From Actinotalea endophytica (GTDB lineage Bacteria; Actinomycetota; Actinomycetes; Actinomycetales; Cellulomonadaceae): a stretch of 64,000 bases of DNA. Every line of letters starts with the position of its first letter. Position 1 is the stretch's first letter. Positions 17,118 through 25,457 of this stretch are shown here, piece after piece. The notes under the pieces are model-generated. The model did not search any database. It was not told the origin of the DNA and saw nothing but the letters and a program-made list of their open reading frames with translations. The stretch spans positions 345,480 through 409,479 of the forward strand of contig NZ_JAOVZU010000002.1 of the NCBI RefSeq assembly GCF_025717005.1, read 5' to 3'. The position numbers and the translations under genes are program-made.

Positions 17118-18269
17118 AGCGATGCCCTCCATTCCGGTGGTCGTGAACGCGGGCAGCCCGGTGACGGTCTGGATCCGGGTGAGGGACCCGTCGTGCGCCA
17201 CGGAGTAGACGCCGATCGTGCCGTCGACCGCCTCCTGCACGTACAGGAACCGGCCGTCCCGGGACGACGCGAGGTCGATCGGACCCGCACCCGTCGTGGC
17301 CGCGACCGGGGCCGTCAGCACCGCGGCGCCGTGGCGCGGCGCGACCCAGGCGGACAGCGATGCCGAGCCGGCGTTGGCCCCGTAGATCGTGCGGCCGACC
17401 TGGATGTTCCAGCACAGTGCTGCGCCGCCGCCGCTCGCCGACGAGCCGAGCAGTCGCAGGCTGTGGCCGCGGGTGACCGCGTACGTGCTCGTCGCGCCGG
17501 TACCGGCCTCGGTCACCTGCACGAGCCCGTGGGTGTCGACCACGAACGAGAACGGCACTGCGCCGGCCGACGCGGTCGTCGTCGGGCTCGCCGACGGGCG
17601 GCCGTGGCGGTCGACGCCGAAGGCGAGCAGCTCGTTGTGGCTCTTGGTGGTCACGATGAGCGTCCCGCCGTCCTTCGAGAAGCCCACCTGCGCGGGGGAG
17701 TCGATGAACACCGGAGGGTTGGTCCCGCCCAGGCCCAGGGACCGCGTCGAGTCCGCGATCGGCTCGAGTCGACCGTGCGCGAGGCGGAAGCCGGAGATGC
17801 TCCCGTCGCCGCCCGCGTTGAGCACGTAGACGAGGTCCCCGTGCACCGCGATGCTGGACGGGAAGCTTCCGCCCGACGCCACGGTCTGCGGGTCGCCGAG
17901 CGACGCGCCGTGCACCGGGAAGGCGGTGACCGTGTCGCTCCCGGCGTTGACCGCGAGCAGCACGTGGTTCCGCTGCGCGAGCACGAGGCCGCCCTGGGAC
18001 GCGAGCGCGTCGAGCGGGGCGCCGACCTGCGTGCCGCCGAGGCCTCCGGTCGGGTACGTCGCGACGGGGGAGAGCGTGCCGTCGGCGGCGCGCGCGTAGG
18101 CCGCGATCTCGTTGCCGGCCTCCCCGTTGAGCTGGACGAACACGGCGCCGGGTGGGCGCGCCGAGGTCTCGTGGGCACTCGCCGAGAGCGCCGCGAGCGG
18201 GACCAGCAGTGCGCCGAGAGCGAGGCTCGCGACCCTGCGGAGCGAGCGGCGCGTGGTGGGTGATGTCAT
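17109..18269 (-). CDS. Secreted lactonase-like beta-propeller protein
   Basis: A 386-residue exported protein with an arginine-rich signal peptide (residues 1-32, ending ALSASAHE). The rest is a seven-bladed-type beta-propeller of the lactonase (6-phosphogluconolactonase-like) family; repeated VYVLNAGGDGSISGF-, LAFGVDRHGRP- and YVQEAVDGTIGVYSV-type blades are visible. Sugar-lactonase catalytic residues cannot be confirmed by eye, and many secreted members have no known activity. The ATG follows GGAGG. It is transcribed alone; a strong hairpin follows its stop. Confidence 0.8.
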   Translation of the reverse strand: MTSPTTRRSLRRVASLALGALLVPLAALSASAHETSARPPGAVFVQLNGEAGNEIAAYARAADGTLSPVATYPTGGLGGTQVGAPLDALASQGGLVLAQRNHVLLAVNAGSDTVTAFPVHGASLGDPQTVASGGSFPSSIAVHGDLVYVLNAGGDGSISGFRLAHGRLEPIADSTRSLGLGGTNPPVFIDSPAQVGFSKDGGTLIVTTKSHNELLAFGVDRHGRPSASPTTTASAGAVPFSFVVDTHGLVQVTEAGTGATSTYAVTRGHSLRLLGSSASGGGAALCWNIQVGRTIYGANAGSASLSAWVAPRHGAAVLTAPVAATTGAGPIDLASSRDGRFLYVQEAVDGTIGVYSVAHDGSLTRIQTVTGLPAFTTTGMEGIAAT

Positions 18270-18573
18270 GTCGGGCCTCCCGAGGGCATGACGGATCGAC
18301 CGGCGGGTCGATCGATGGGTCGATCGGTGGGTTGGAGCGATCCGGGCGCGGCGGCGTGGGCCGCCCGGCTCGGGATCGTGGGTCGTGGACCGGCGTCAGC
18401 TGGCCGCCCGTCCACTGCGGTGGAGCCGCGACGTCGGTCGGCTCCGTTCCTCCACTGTGCGCACCGGCTCGCGCGGGATCAAGATCGATGACCTTACGGA
18501 ACTGTGACGCCGCTCCCTGCGGGTTCTCGATCTCCCCGATCTCGGCGACCGTTCGGGCCGCGCGCCGCCCGCG
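18270..18573. other. Intergenic region with short tandem repeat
   Basis: Upstream region of the beta-propeller gene, downstream of the deazaflavin reductase gene. Apart from the 12-base repeat at 18305-18340 I see nothing distinctive, and no convincing open frame. Confidence 0.4.
18305..18340. repeat. 12-base tandem repeat
   Basis: GGGTCGATCGAT (18305-18316) and GGGTCGATCGGT (18317-18328) are adjacent; a degenerate third unit follows. It lies about 40 bases upstream of the beta-propeller start, where it could be an operator array. Confidence 0.45.
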
Positions 18574-19053
18574 TCAGCCGTGCAGCTCGAGCGCCACCAT
18601 CGGGAGGTCCGCGCCGCGCTCGACGGGGTGACCGAGGGTGTCCTCGAGCACCGGGCGGAGCTTCTCCCAGGTCGGGGCGTGATGGGTGCGGTAGTCGGCC
18701 AGCACGGCGTCGGCTTCCGTGTCGCTCAGGTGGCGTGCGGTGGCCGGGACCGCGCGGCGCGCGCCCACCCAGACCCGGGCCGACGGGTTGGCGCGCAGGT
18801 TGCGGTACCACTGGGCCTTCTCGCCGAAGCCGGACGCGATCACGTACGTGGCCGGGTCGGGCCGGGTGAGGACCTCGAGAACGACGTACCGCCGCGCGCC
18901 CGAGGTGCGTCCGATGTGCTCGACCATCAGCAGCCGCGACCCGAGCAGGAACCCGAGGCCTGCGCGGTACAGGCCGATCGGCGCCCGTACGAGCCGGCGG
19001 TTGCGCAGCACCCGCCCACCGATCCGTGCGGTCCTCGACGCGCTCGCGCTCAT
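18574..19053 (-). CDS. Deazaflavin-dependent nitroreductase-family protein
   Basis: A 159-residue split-barrel protein of the Ddn/DUF385 family of F420 (deazaflavin)-dependent reductases. Typical features are LLMVEHIGRTSGARRYVVLEVL, then IASGFGEKAQWYRNLRANPSARVWVG, which forms the cofactor pocket. Members reduce nitroaromatics, quinones or unsaturated substrates in actinobacteria; the substrate here is unknown. Its ATG overlaps the stop of the upstream TetR gene by four bases, so the regulator and enzyme are translationally coupled and probably share the TetR-controlled promoter. Confidence 0.85.
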   Translation of the reverse strand: MSASASRTARIGGRVLRNRRLVRAPIGLYRAGLGFLLGSRLLMVEHIGRTSGARRYVVLEVLTRPDPATYVIASGFGEKAQWYRNLRANPSARVWVGARRAVPATARHLSDTEADAVLADYRTHHAPTWEKLRPVLEDTLGHPVERGADLPMVALELHG

Positions 19054-19685
19054 GTCCGTCCTCCCTGCGGCCCTGTCCCGCCGAGCCCGGCGGTGTAGAC
19101 GGTCAGCACCTCCCGGCCCCAGCGGGCCATGCCCGGGGCGGAGAGCGGGTCGTACCCGAGAGCGCGGGCCAGGTGCGGTCGCAGCACGAGCACGGCCAGG
19201 TCGTTCGCGAGCAGGAACGCCGCGCGGGTCTCGGGATCGGGACCGGGGTCGGCGGTGCCTGCGGTGACCATCGAGGCGAGCGCCGCCCGGGCGACCTCGT
19301 AGAGCCGCGCGAAGAGTGCCGTCCCGGCTTCGCCGCTGCCGAGCAGCATCCGGCCCAGGTAGGCCGGCACCGCCGAGTCCGCCGGGACGTGCTGTGCCAC
19401 CGCGACCGCCAGGCCGGTCGGCTCGGCCCGTGCGGTCGGCGTCGCGGCCGGTCCGGTGACCTCGCGGAGCATCCCCTCGAACGTCGTGACCGCATGCGCG
19501 TCGACGGCGTCGAGCAGGCCTTCCTTCGAGCCGTAGTGCTTGAGCACCAGCGCGGGGGAGACCTCTGCGGCGCGGGCGACATCGCGGATGCTGACCCCGT
19601 CCGGGCCGGCCTCAGCGAGCAGGCGCAGCGCCTCGTCGCGGATGCGGGCGCGGGCCGTCCGATCGTCGGGTGAACGCACGGTCAC
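19050..19685 (-). CDS. TetR-family regulator coupled to deazaflavin reductase
   Basis: A 211-residue TetR repressor. The helix-turn-helix reads RIRDEALRLLAEAGPDGVSIRDVARAAEVSPALVLKHYGSKEGLL; a ligand-binding helical domain follows. The listed start is GTG 19685, but TACTCT at 19687-19692 (minus strand) looks like a -10 box and would place the mRNA 5' end just at the second GTG, 19679, giving a 209-residue leaderless product. A near-palindrome at 19690-19705 overlaps this -10. The gene overlaps the downstream reductase start, making a two-gene self-regulated operon. Confidence 0.88.
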   Translation of the reverse strand: MTVRSPDDRTARARIRDEALRLLAEAGPDGVSIRDVARAAEVSPALVLKHYGSKEGLLDAVDAHAVTTFEGMLREVTGPAATPTARAEPTGLAVAVAQHVPADSAVPAYLGRMLLGSGEAGTALFARLYEVARAALASMVTAGTADPGPDPETRAAFLLANDLAVLVLRPHLARALGYDPLSAPGMARWGREVLTVYTAGLGGTGPQGGRT

Positions 19686-19686
19686 C

Positions 19687-19705
19687 AGAGTAAACGAATG
19701 TTCAC
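19687..19705 (-). promoter_or_regulatory. TetR operator overlapping -10 box
   Basis: GTAAACGAATGTTCAC at 19690-19705 is an inverted repeat with one mismatch and overlaps the minus-strand -10 candidate TACTCT (19687-19692). A TetR dimer here would block its own operon. Confidence 0.5.
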
Positions 19706-19722
19706 CGGCGCGCGAGTCGGGG

Positions 19723-22077
19723 CTACGCCCCCACGTACGCCGCGAGGTGCTCGCCGGTCAGCCCGTGCTTCCCGGCGACCAGCTCGGCCGGCGTCCCCTC
19801 GAACACCACGCGCCCGCCGTCGTGCCCGGCGCCCGGCCCGAGGTCGACGATCCAGTCGGCGTGCGCCATCACGGCCTGGTGGTGCTCGATGACGATCACG
19901 GTCCGGCCGGCGTCGACCAGCCGGTCCAGCAGACCGAGCAGCTGCTCGACGTCGGCGAGGTGCAGGCCGTTGGTGGGCTCGTCGAGCACGAGCACCCCGC
20001 CCTTCTCGCCCATGTGCGTGGCGAGCTTCAGCCGCTGGCGCTCGCCGCCGGACAGCGTGGTGAGCGGCTGGCCGAGCGTGAGGTACCCGAGCCCGACGTC
20101 GGCGAGCCGCTCGAGGATCGTGCTGGCGGCGGCGACGCCCTGCTCGGTGAAGAACGGCAACGCCTCGTGCACCGGCATGGCGAGCACCTCGGTGATGTCC
20201 CGCCCGCCGAGGTGGTAGCCCAGCACGGACGAGTCGAACCGCTTGCCCTCGCACTCCTCGCAGGTCGAGCTCACGGTCGCCATGAAGCCGAGGTCGGTGA
20301 ACACCACGCCCGCGCCGTTGCAGACCGGGCAGGCGCCCTCGGAGTTGGCGCTGAACAGCGCGGGCTTGACCCCGTTGGCCTTCGCGAACGCCTTGCGGAT
20401 CGGGTCGAGCAGCCCGGTGTAGGTCGCCGGGTTGGACCGGCGCGAGCCGCGGATCGCGGTCTGGTCGATCGCGACCACGCCCTCGCGGCCGGCGACCGAG
20501 CCGTGCACCAGCGAGCTCTTGCCGGACCCGGCGACCCCGGTGACGACGACGAGCACCCCGAGCGGCACGTCGACGTCGACGTCGCGCAGGTTGTGCGTGC
20601 TCGCACCGCGCACCTCGAGCACGCCGGTCCGCTCGCGCACCCCGTCCTTGACCCGCGCACGGTCGTCGAGGTGCCGGCCGGTGAGGGTGCCGCTCGCCCG
20701 GAGCTCGTCGACCGTGCCCTGGAAGACGACCTCGCCGCCGGCCGTGCCGGCCCGGGGGCCGAGGTCGATCACATGGTCGGCGATCGCGATCGCCTCAGGC
20801 TTGTGCTCGACGACCAGCACGGTGTTGCCCTTGTCGCGCAGCTCGCGCAGCAGTGCGTTCATCCGCTGGATGTCGTGCGGGTGCATGCCGATGGTCGGCT
20901 CGTCGAAGACGTAGGTCACGTCGGTGAGCGAGGACCCCAGGTGCCGGATCATCTTGGTCCGCTGCGCCTCGCCGCCGGACAGCGTGCCGGACGGGCGGTC
21001 GAGCGAGAGGTAGCCGAGCCCGATCGTGACGAACGAGTCGAGCAGCGCGCCGAGGCTGCGCAGCAGGGGGGCCATGCTCGGCTCGGCGAGCCCCCGCACC
21101 CACTCGGCGAGGTCGCTGATCTGCATGGCGCACGCGTCCGCGATGGAGATCCCGTTCACCTTCGAGGACCGCGCCGGTGCGGCCAGCCGTGTCCCGTCGC
21201 ACTCGGGACAGGTCTGGAAGGTCACCGCGCGTTCGACGAACGCCCGGATGTGCGGCTGCATGGTGTCGACGTCCTTGGAGAGCATCGACTTCTGGATCTT
21301 GGGGACCAGTCCCTCGTAGGTGAGGTTGATGTTCTCCAGCTTGACCTTGCGCGGTGCGCCGTAGAGGAACTCCTGGCGCTGCTTCGCCGTGAAGTCGGCC
21401 ACGGGCACGTCGGTCGGCACCACGGCGCCGAACACCCGCACGTACCAGCCGTCCGGGGTGTAGCCCGGGACCGTGATCGCACCGTCGGCGAGCGACTTCG
21501 CCTCGTCGACGAGCTGGCCCAGGTCGATGTCGGACACCGAGCCCATGCCCTCGCACCGCGGGCACATGCCGCCGAGCACCGAGTACTCGCGCTTCTCCGC
21601 CTGGGTCTTCTCGCCGCGTTGCACCTTGATGGCGCCGACGCCGGTCACCGACGGCACGTTGAACGAGAACGCCTGCGGGGACCCGATGTGCGGCTGCCCG
21701 AGCCGGCTGAACAGGATCCGCAGCAGCGCGTTCGCGTCGGTGACGGTGCCGACGGTCGAGCGGACGTTCGCGCCCATCCGCTCCTGGTCGACCAGGATCG
21801 CCGTGGTCAGGCCGTCGAGGACGTCCACGTCGGGCCGGGTGAGCGTGGGCATGAAGCCCTGCACGAACGCGCTGTAGGTCTCGTTGATCATCCGCTGGGA
21901 CTCGGCCGCGATGGTGTCGAACACCAGCGAGCTCTTGCCGGACCCGGACACGCCGGTGAAGACGGTCAGCCGGCGCTTGGGGATGTCGACGCTGACGTCC
22001 TTGAGGTTGTTCTCGCGTGCGCCCTCGACCCGGATCAGGTCGTGCGCGTCTGCCGGGTGCTTGTCGTCGGTGGTCAT
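19723..22077 (-). CDS. UvrA-like ABC ATPase, short class
   Basis: A 784-residue UvrA paralogue with two ABC ATPase halves. Each half has a Walker A (GVSGSGKSS near 42, GVAGSGKSS near 520), zinc-finger cysteine pairs (CPRCEG, CPECDG; CPVCNG, CEECEG) and an ABC signature (LSGGEAQR, LSGGERQR). True UvrA is about 950 residues; the missing stretch corresponds to the UvrB-binding region and part of the insertion domain, so this is unlikely to act in normal excision repair. Related proteins (the DrrC type) protect antibiotic producers from DNA-intercalating drugs. It lies 52 bases after the DHFR-like gene and 37 bases before the TetR gene. Confidence 0.88.
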   Translation of the reverse strand: MTTDDKHPADAHDLIRVEGARENNLKDVSVDIPKRRLTVFTGVSGSGKSSLVFDTIAAESQRMINETYSAFVQGFMPTLTRPDVDVLDGLTTAILVDQERMGANVRSTVGTVTDANALLRILFSRLGQPHIGSPQAFSFNVPSVTGVGAIKVQRGEKTQAEKREYSVLGGMCPRCEGMGSVSDIDLGQLVDEAKSLADGAITVPGYTPDGWYVRVFGAVVPTDVPVADFTAKQRQEFLYGAPRKVKLENINLTYEGLVPKIQKSMLSKDVDTMQPHIRAFVERAVTFQTCPECDGTRLAAPARSSKVNGISIADACAMQISDLAEWVRGLAEPSMAPLLRSLGALLDSFVTIGLGYLSLDRPSGTLSGGEAQRTKMIRHLGSSLTDVTYVFDEPTIGMHPHDIQRMNALLRELRDKGNTVLVVEHKPEAIAIADHVIDLGPRAGTAGGEVVFQGTVDELRASGTLTGRHLDDRARVKDGVRERTGVLEVRGASTHNLRDVDVDVPLGVLVVVTGVAGSGKSSLVHGSVAGREGVVAIDQTAIRGSRRSNPATYTGLLDPIRKAFAKANGVKPALFSANSEGACPVCNGAGVVFTDLGFMATVSSTCEECEGKRFDSSVLGYHLGGRDITEVLAMPVHEALPFFTEQGVAAASTILERLADVGLGYLTLGQPLTTLSGGERQRLKLATHMGEKGGVLVLDEPTNGLHLADVEQLLGLLDRLVDAGRTVIVIEHHQAVMAHADWIVDLGPGAGHDGGRVVFEGTPAELVAGKHGLTGEHLAAYVGA

Positions 22078-22129
22078 CGATCTCTCTCGGTCGGGTCCTG
22101 GCTCGTCGGTCGGGGCGTGGTCGGCGGCG

Positions 22130-22672
22130 TCAGGCGCGCAGTGCGTAGGTGAGCACGGCGTTGCCGAGCGACGTGATCCGGCTGTCCACGAGTCGCAGCC
22201 GGGTCAGGGGCGTGGTCTCGTCGAACAGCCGCCGGCCCGCACCGGTGACCACCGGGTGCACGGTGAGCGTCAGCGCGTCGACGACCCCGGCGAGGAACAG
22301 CGAGCGGACGGTCTCCACACCGCCGACGACCGAGATCGTGCCCCCGTCACCGGCCTTGAGGGCGCGGACGTGCTCGACCGGGTCGCCCTGGACCAGCGTG
22401 CTGTTCCACGGCAGGTCGCCGGAGAGCGTGCTGCTGATGACGTGCTTGCGCACCGGGTTGATGAACGCCCCGAACGGGTCCTCGGCTCCGGGCCAGTACT
22501 CCGACCACTCCTGCCAGAGCTTGCGGCCGATCACCACCTCGGTCACCTGGGAGATGGTCGCGCCCATCAGCGCACCCTCCTCCTGGCCGAAGGCGTCGAA
22601 CTGGAAGAGGTTGGGACTCTCGCTGACGCCGTTCAACGAGGAGAACAGGTGCGCGATCACGGTCCTGGTCAT
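22130..22672 (-). CDS. DHFR-like (RibD C-terminal) reductase
   Basis: A 180-residue protein of the dihydrofolate reductase/RibD C-terminal superfamily. It has the VIAHLFSSLNGVSESP opening, VVIGRKLWQEW for the NADPH-proximal strand, a KHVISSTL strand, SVVGGVETVRSLF (dinucleotide-binding glycine loop) and a C-terminal VHPVVTGAGRRLF. Stand-alone members like this are NAD(P)H-dependent reductases of unknown substrate rather than FolA. It begins with ATG 22672 after GAGAGGG and may be transcribed together with the UvrA-like gene downstream. Confidence 0.82.
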   Translation of the reverse strand: MTRTVIAHLFSSLNGVSESPNLFQFDAFGQEEGALMGATISQVTEVVIGRKLWQEWSEYWPGAEDPFGAFINPVRKHVISSTLSGDLPWNSTLVQGDPVEHVRALKAGDGGTISVVGGVETVRSLFLAGVVDALTLTVHPVVTGAGRRLFDETTPLTRLRLVDSRITSLGNAVLTYALRA

Positions 22673-22749
22673 CGAGGCCCTCTCTGTCGGTGCTCCTTCG
22701 GTGCCTGTTACGCCGGCGCCGACGATGCGTCACGGGCGCCGGCGGCCGG

Positions 22750-23154
22750 TCACTGCTGCTGGATCCGGATCATGTTGCCCGCGGGGTCGCGCACGGCGCA
22801 GTCGCGCAGGCCGTAGTCCTGGTCGATCGGCTCCTGGACCACCTCGGCACCGGCTGCCTCGAGTGCGGCGAACGTCGTGTCGAGGTCGGGTGCCGAGAGG
22901 TTGACGCCGAAGTAGCTGCCCTTGGCGATCATCTCGAGCAGCGCGGTGCGCTCCTCGTCGGTGAGCCCCGGCGTGGCGGCCGGCGGGTGGAGCACGATCG
23001 CGGTGTCCTGCCCGGGCGGGCCCACGGTGATCCAGCGGTAGACACCCTGGCCGACGTCGAGTCGGACCTCGAAGCCCAGCACGTCGCGGTAGAACGCGAG
23101 CGACGCCTCCGGGTCGGTGTGCGGGAGGAAGCTCGAGTGGATGGTGAGGTTCAT
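22750..23154 (-). CDS. VOC-family protein paired with AraC regulator
   Basis: A 134-residue glyoxalase-fold (VOC) protein, starting MNLTIHSSFLPHTDPEASLAFYRDVLGFEVR and ending LRDCAVRDPAGNMIRIQQQ. It begins 5 bases after the stop of an AraC-type regulator gene, a common pairing in actinobacteria that suggests one small operon, with the VOC protein as target or partner of the regulator. Substrate unknown. The ATG at 23152-23154 is preferred because an open frame extending upstream overlaps the regulator in a different frame. Confidence 0.85.
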   Translation of the reverse strand: MNLTIHSSFLPHTDPEASLAFYRDVLGFEVRLDVGQGVYRWITVGPPGQDTAIVLHPPAATPGLTDEERTALLEMIAKGSYFGVNLSAPDLDTTFAALEAAGAEVVQEPIDQDYGLRDCAVRDPAGNMIRIQQQ

Positions 23155-23159
23155 GCCGG

Positions 23160-23636
23160 TCACGCTAGGTGGACCTCCAGCGCCGGGGCTTCTCGATTCC
23201 TGACGGGTCGGGTGACCTGCTTGACGACGCAGGACGGCAGCCCGGCGGCCCGGTCCGTGGCCCGGGCCTTGTAGACGCTCGGCGGCATGCCGACCAGCTC
23301 GGCGAACCGGGTGCTGAACGTGCCGAGCGACTGGCAGCCGACCTCGAAGCACACCTCGGTCACGCTCAGGTCGCCCCGCCGCAGGAGGGTCATGGCGCGC
23401 TCGATCCGCCGGGTCATCAGGTAGCTGTAGGGCGACTCGCCGTAGGCCGCCTTGAACTGCCGGCTGAGGTGCCCGGCGGACATGTGCACACCGCGGGCGA
23501 GGGCCTCGACGTCGAGCGGCTGCGCGTAGTCCCGGTCGATCCGGTCGCGCACGCGCCGGAGCTGCGCGAGGTCGCGCAGGCGCTGCGTCTCCGCCGGGGT
23601 GCCCACATCCGGGATCGTGTCACGCCGGACCCACAT
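23160..23636 (-). CDS. AraC-family transcriptional regulator
   Basis: A 158-residue protein built almost entirely of the AraC DNA-binding domain, with two helix-turn-helix units: DVEALARGVHMSAGHLSRQFKAAYGESPYSYL and SVTEVCFEVGCQSLGTFSTRFAELVGMPPSVYK. The short N-terminal arm leaves no room for an effector domain, so it may respond through a partner or a metabolite bound elsewhere. I chose ATG 23636 to fit the usual family start; a GTG at 23669 overlapping the upstream HNH gene stop (GTGA) is an alternative. The VOC gene follows after 5 bases. Confidence 0.85.
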   Translation of the reverse strand: MWVRRDTIPDVGTPAETQRLRDLAQLRRVRDRIDRDYAQPLDVEALARGVHMSAGHLSRQFKAAYGESPYSYLMTRRIERAMTLLRRGDLSVTEVCFEVGCQSLGTFSTRFAELVGMPPSVYKARATDRAAGLPSCVVKQVTRPVRNREAPALEVHLA

Positions 23637-23665
23637 TGCCCAGGGCCCGCCCGGCGCTAACGCCG

Positions 23666-25186
23666 TCACGCCGCGAGCTCCTCCAGATCCGGCGGCGAGT
23701 TCACCACGCCGGACGTCCCGCGCCTGCGAAAGACGTACCTGATCGGCTCACCGATCAGCGGCGGTGGCCCGATCTCGCCGCCCGGATCCGACGGTGGCTG
23801 CGTCGGTCGCTCCAGCCGGCCGATGGTGAGGTCGTTCCGGTGGACCGCGTGATGGTGGTGTGAGCAGAGCAGGACTCCGTTCGCGACGTCGGTCGCTCCG
23901 TCGTCGCGGTCCCACCACCGGATGTGGTGGACCTCGCAGAACGCCGCCGGGACGTCGCAGCCGTTCCAGGCGCACCCGCGATCCCGCACGATGACCGCCC
24001 GCCTTTGGGCACCGGTGAACACGCGGCGGGTGCGACCGACGTCGAGTGGCAGCCCGTCGGCGGACACCACGACCCTGCCGATCTCGCAGTCGCACAACAT
24101 GCGTGCGAGCTGAGACATCGCGAGCGGCGTCCCGTCCTCGAGCGCCGCGGGCTCAACGGGCCGCAACGGCGCGTCGGCCGACTCGCGCCCGGCCCCGCGC
24201 CCGGACGCGTCCTCGCTCCCGCGCACGTGTCCCTCCTGCTGCTCCGACCGGCGAAGCTCGACGCGGCGAAGCTCGGCGAAGGTCTCCGCGGGCACCAGAA
24301 CCGACACCGAGGGTCGGTTGGCGACCCCGGTGACCTGCGCGTCGGCAACGTCCTGCTCGGCGCCGGGCGACCCGCCGTCGGTCCCGTCGTCCCGCCTCTG
24401 GCGCACGCCCGCCATGCCGGACAACGCACGTTCGGCGAGTGCGACAAGGGCGTCTGCGTCGGCCTGCGTCTTGTCGCGATCCTCGCCGGGCGCCTGCCGC
24501 ACGGACGCGAGTGCGACCCGCAGCACCTCGCCCGAGAGTCGGTCGAGACGCCCGCGCACGAAGGTGCCGTCCGGCTGGTGCGACAGGACCAGGTAGCGCT
24601 CGCGCCGCTGCGCCTCGACGCCACGCTCGAGACAGCTCGGGTCGGCCGTGGCGAGCAGACGGGCGGCGGAGGTCGAGAACTCGCGGACGGTGAGCCGCCG
24701 GGCCATGCCGACCAACCGGTCGGCGACGTCGGGACGGTGGAGTACCTGACTGGCCTGGCCGCCCGCGGTGGCCGCGATCCTGGCGAGGGCGTCTACGTGG
24801 GGGAGCGGCACCTGGCCCCGGGAGACCGCCTCGGCCATCGCAGGCAGCGCGACGAGCGTCTCGGCCCGCCGGACGTCCCTGCGCGCGTCACCGAGCCCCG
24901 TGCGTGTCGTACGTGCGCGCGCCGCGGTGAAGTCGCGGTCCCCGGGCCGCAGCGAGGTCTCGGCACGCTGCTCGGCGACGAGGAGTCCGGAACGCACCGT
25001 CGCCAGGACGCCGGTGAGACGGTCCAGGGCCCGCAGGGCGCGGGCGCGCTCGGCGCCGGACCAGGCGCCCGCGTCCCGACGTGGATCGCAGAGCGCGCCG
25101 GCCGCCGCCAGCAGCGCGTCGAGGCGGGCGAGCGTGCCGCTCGCGGCGGTGTCGTCAACGGCCGCGACGCCCCCTGTCTCGAACAT
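23666..25186 (-). CDS. DUF222 / HNH endonuclease (13E12-type)
   Basis: A 506-residue protein of the actinobacterial 13E12 repeat family: a long DUF222 helical region (about 20-260), a variable Gly/Asp-rich middle, and a C-terminal HNH nuclease with Cys and His ligands in CAWNGCDVPAAFCEVHHIRWWDRDD, then NGVLLCSHHHHAVH. Family members occur in many copies in actinobacterial genomes and some are DNA-damage induced; their DNA target is unknown. The ATG at 25184-25186 lies inside a perfect SOS box (25179-25194), so expression should be LexA-controlled. No Shine-Dalgarno is present, which fits a leaderless mRNA. Confidence 0.88.
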   Translation of the reverse strand: MFETGGVAAVDDTAASGTLARLDALLAAAGALCDPRRDAGAWSGAERARALRALDRLTGVLATVRSGLLVAEQRAETSLRPGDRDFTAARARTTRTGLGDARRDVRRAETLVALPAMAEAVSRGQVPLPHVDALARIAATAGGQASQVLHRPDVADRLVGMARRLTVREFSTSAARLLATADPSCLERGVEAQRRERYLVLSHQPDGTFVRGRLDRLSGEVLRVALASVRQAPGEDRDKTQADADALVALAERALSGMAGVRQRRDDGTDGGSPGAEQDVADAQVTGVANRPSVSVLVPAETFAELRRVELRRSEQQEGHVRGSEDASGRGAGRESADAPLRPVEPAALEDGTPLAMSQLARMLCDCEIGRVVVSADGLPLDVGRTRRVFTGAQRRAVIVRDRGCAWNGCDVPAAFCEVHHIRWWDRDDGATDVANGVLLCSHHHHAVHRNDLTIGRLERPTQPPSDPGGEIGPPPLIGEPIRYVFRRRGTSGVVNSPPDLEELAA

Positions 25187-25194
25187 GTGTTCGA
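25179..25194. promoter_or_regulatory. SOS box (LexA operator) over the HNH start codon
   Basis: TCGAAC-ATGT-GTTCGA is a perfect match to the actinobacterial LexA consensus TCGAAC-N4-GTTCGA. The minus-strand start codon of the DUF222-HNH gene (25184-25186) is part of it, so the protein's first codons Met-Phe-Glu are encoded by the right half-site. Confidence 0.85.
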
Positions 25195-25353
25195 TCCTAC
25201 CGTTTGGCCTCGAGATGATCAAGCCTCTGACCTGCGGCTTCGTCCACAGTCGCCCTCCGGGCCGCTCCGTCCACACCTTCCCGCGAGCGCAGTCTCGAGC
25301 GCACTCTCGAACGCCCGCAGGCGCCCGACCGGGTGAAGTCCTCCCATGAATCA

Positions 25354-25382
25354 TGGACATCGCCGCGATCTCCGATTACGAT
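25354..25382 (+). promoter_or_regulatory. Promoter of 227-residue hypothetical gene
   Basis: TGGACA (25354-25359) and TACGAT (25377-25382), spaced by 17 bases, make a good -35/-10 pair. Transcription would begin near 25389, which excludes an upstream in-frame ATG at 25353 and supports the start at 25458. Confidence 0.55.
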
Positions 25383-25457
25383 GGAACCGCCAGCGTCGGC
25401 TGGCACCTGCGCCGGCCCTCCTGGCATCTCCCCGAAGAAGCGACCCTTGGAGGGCTC

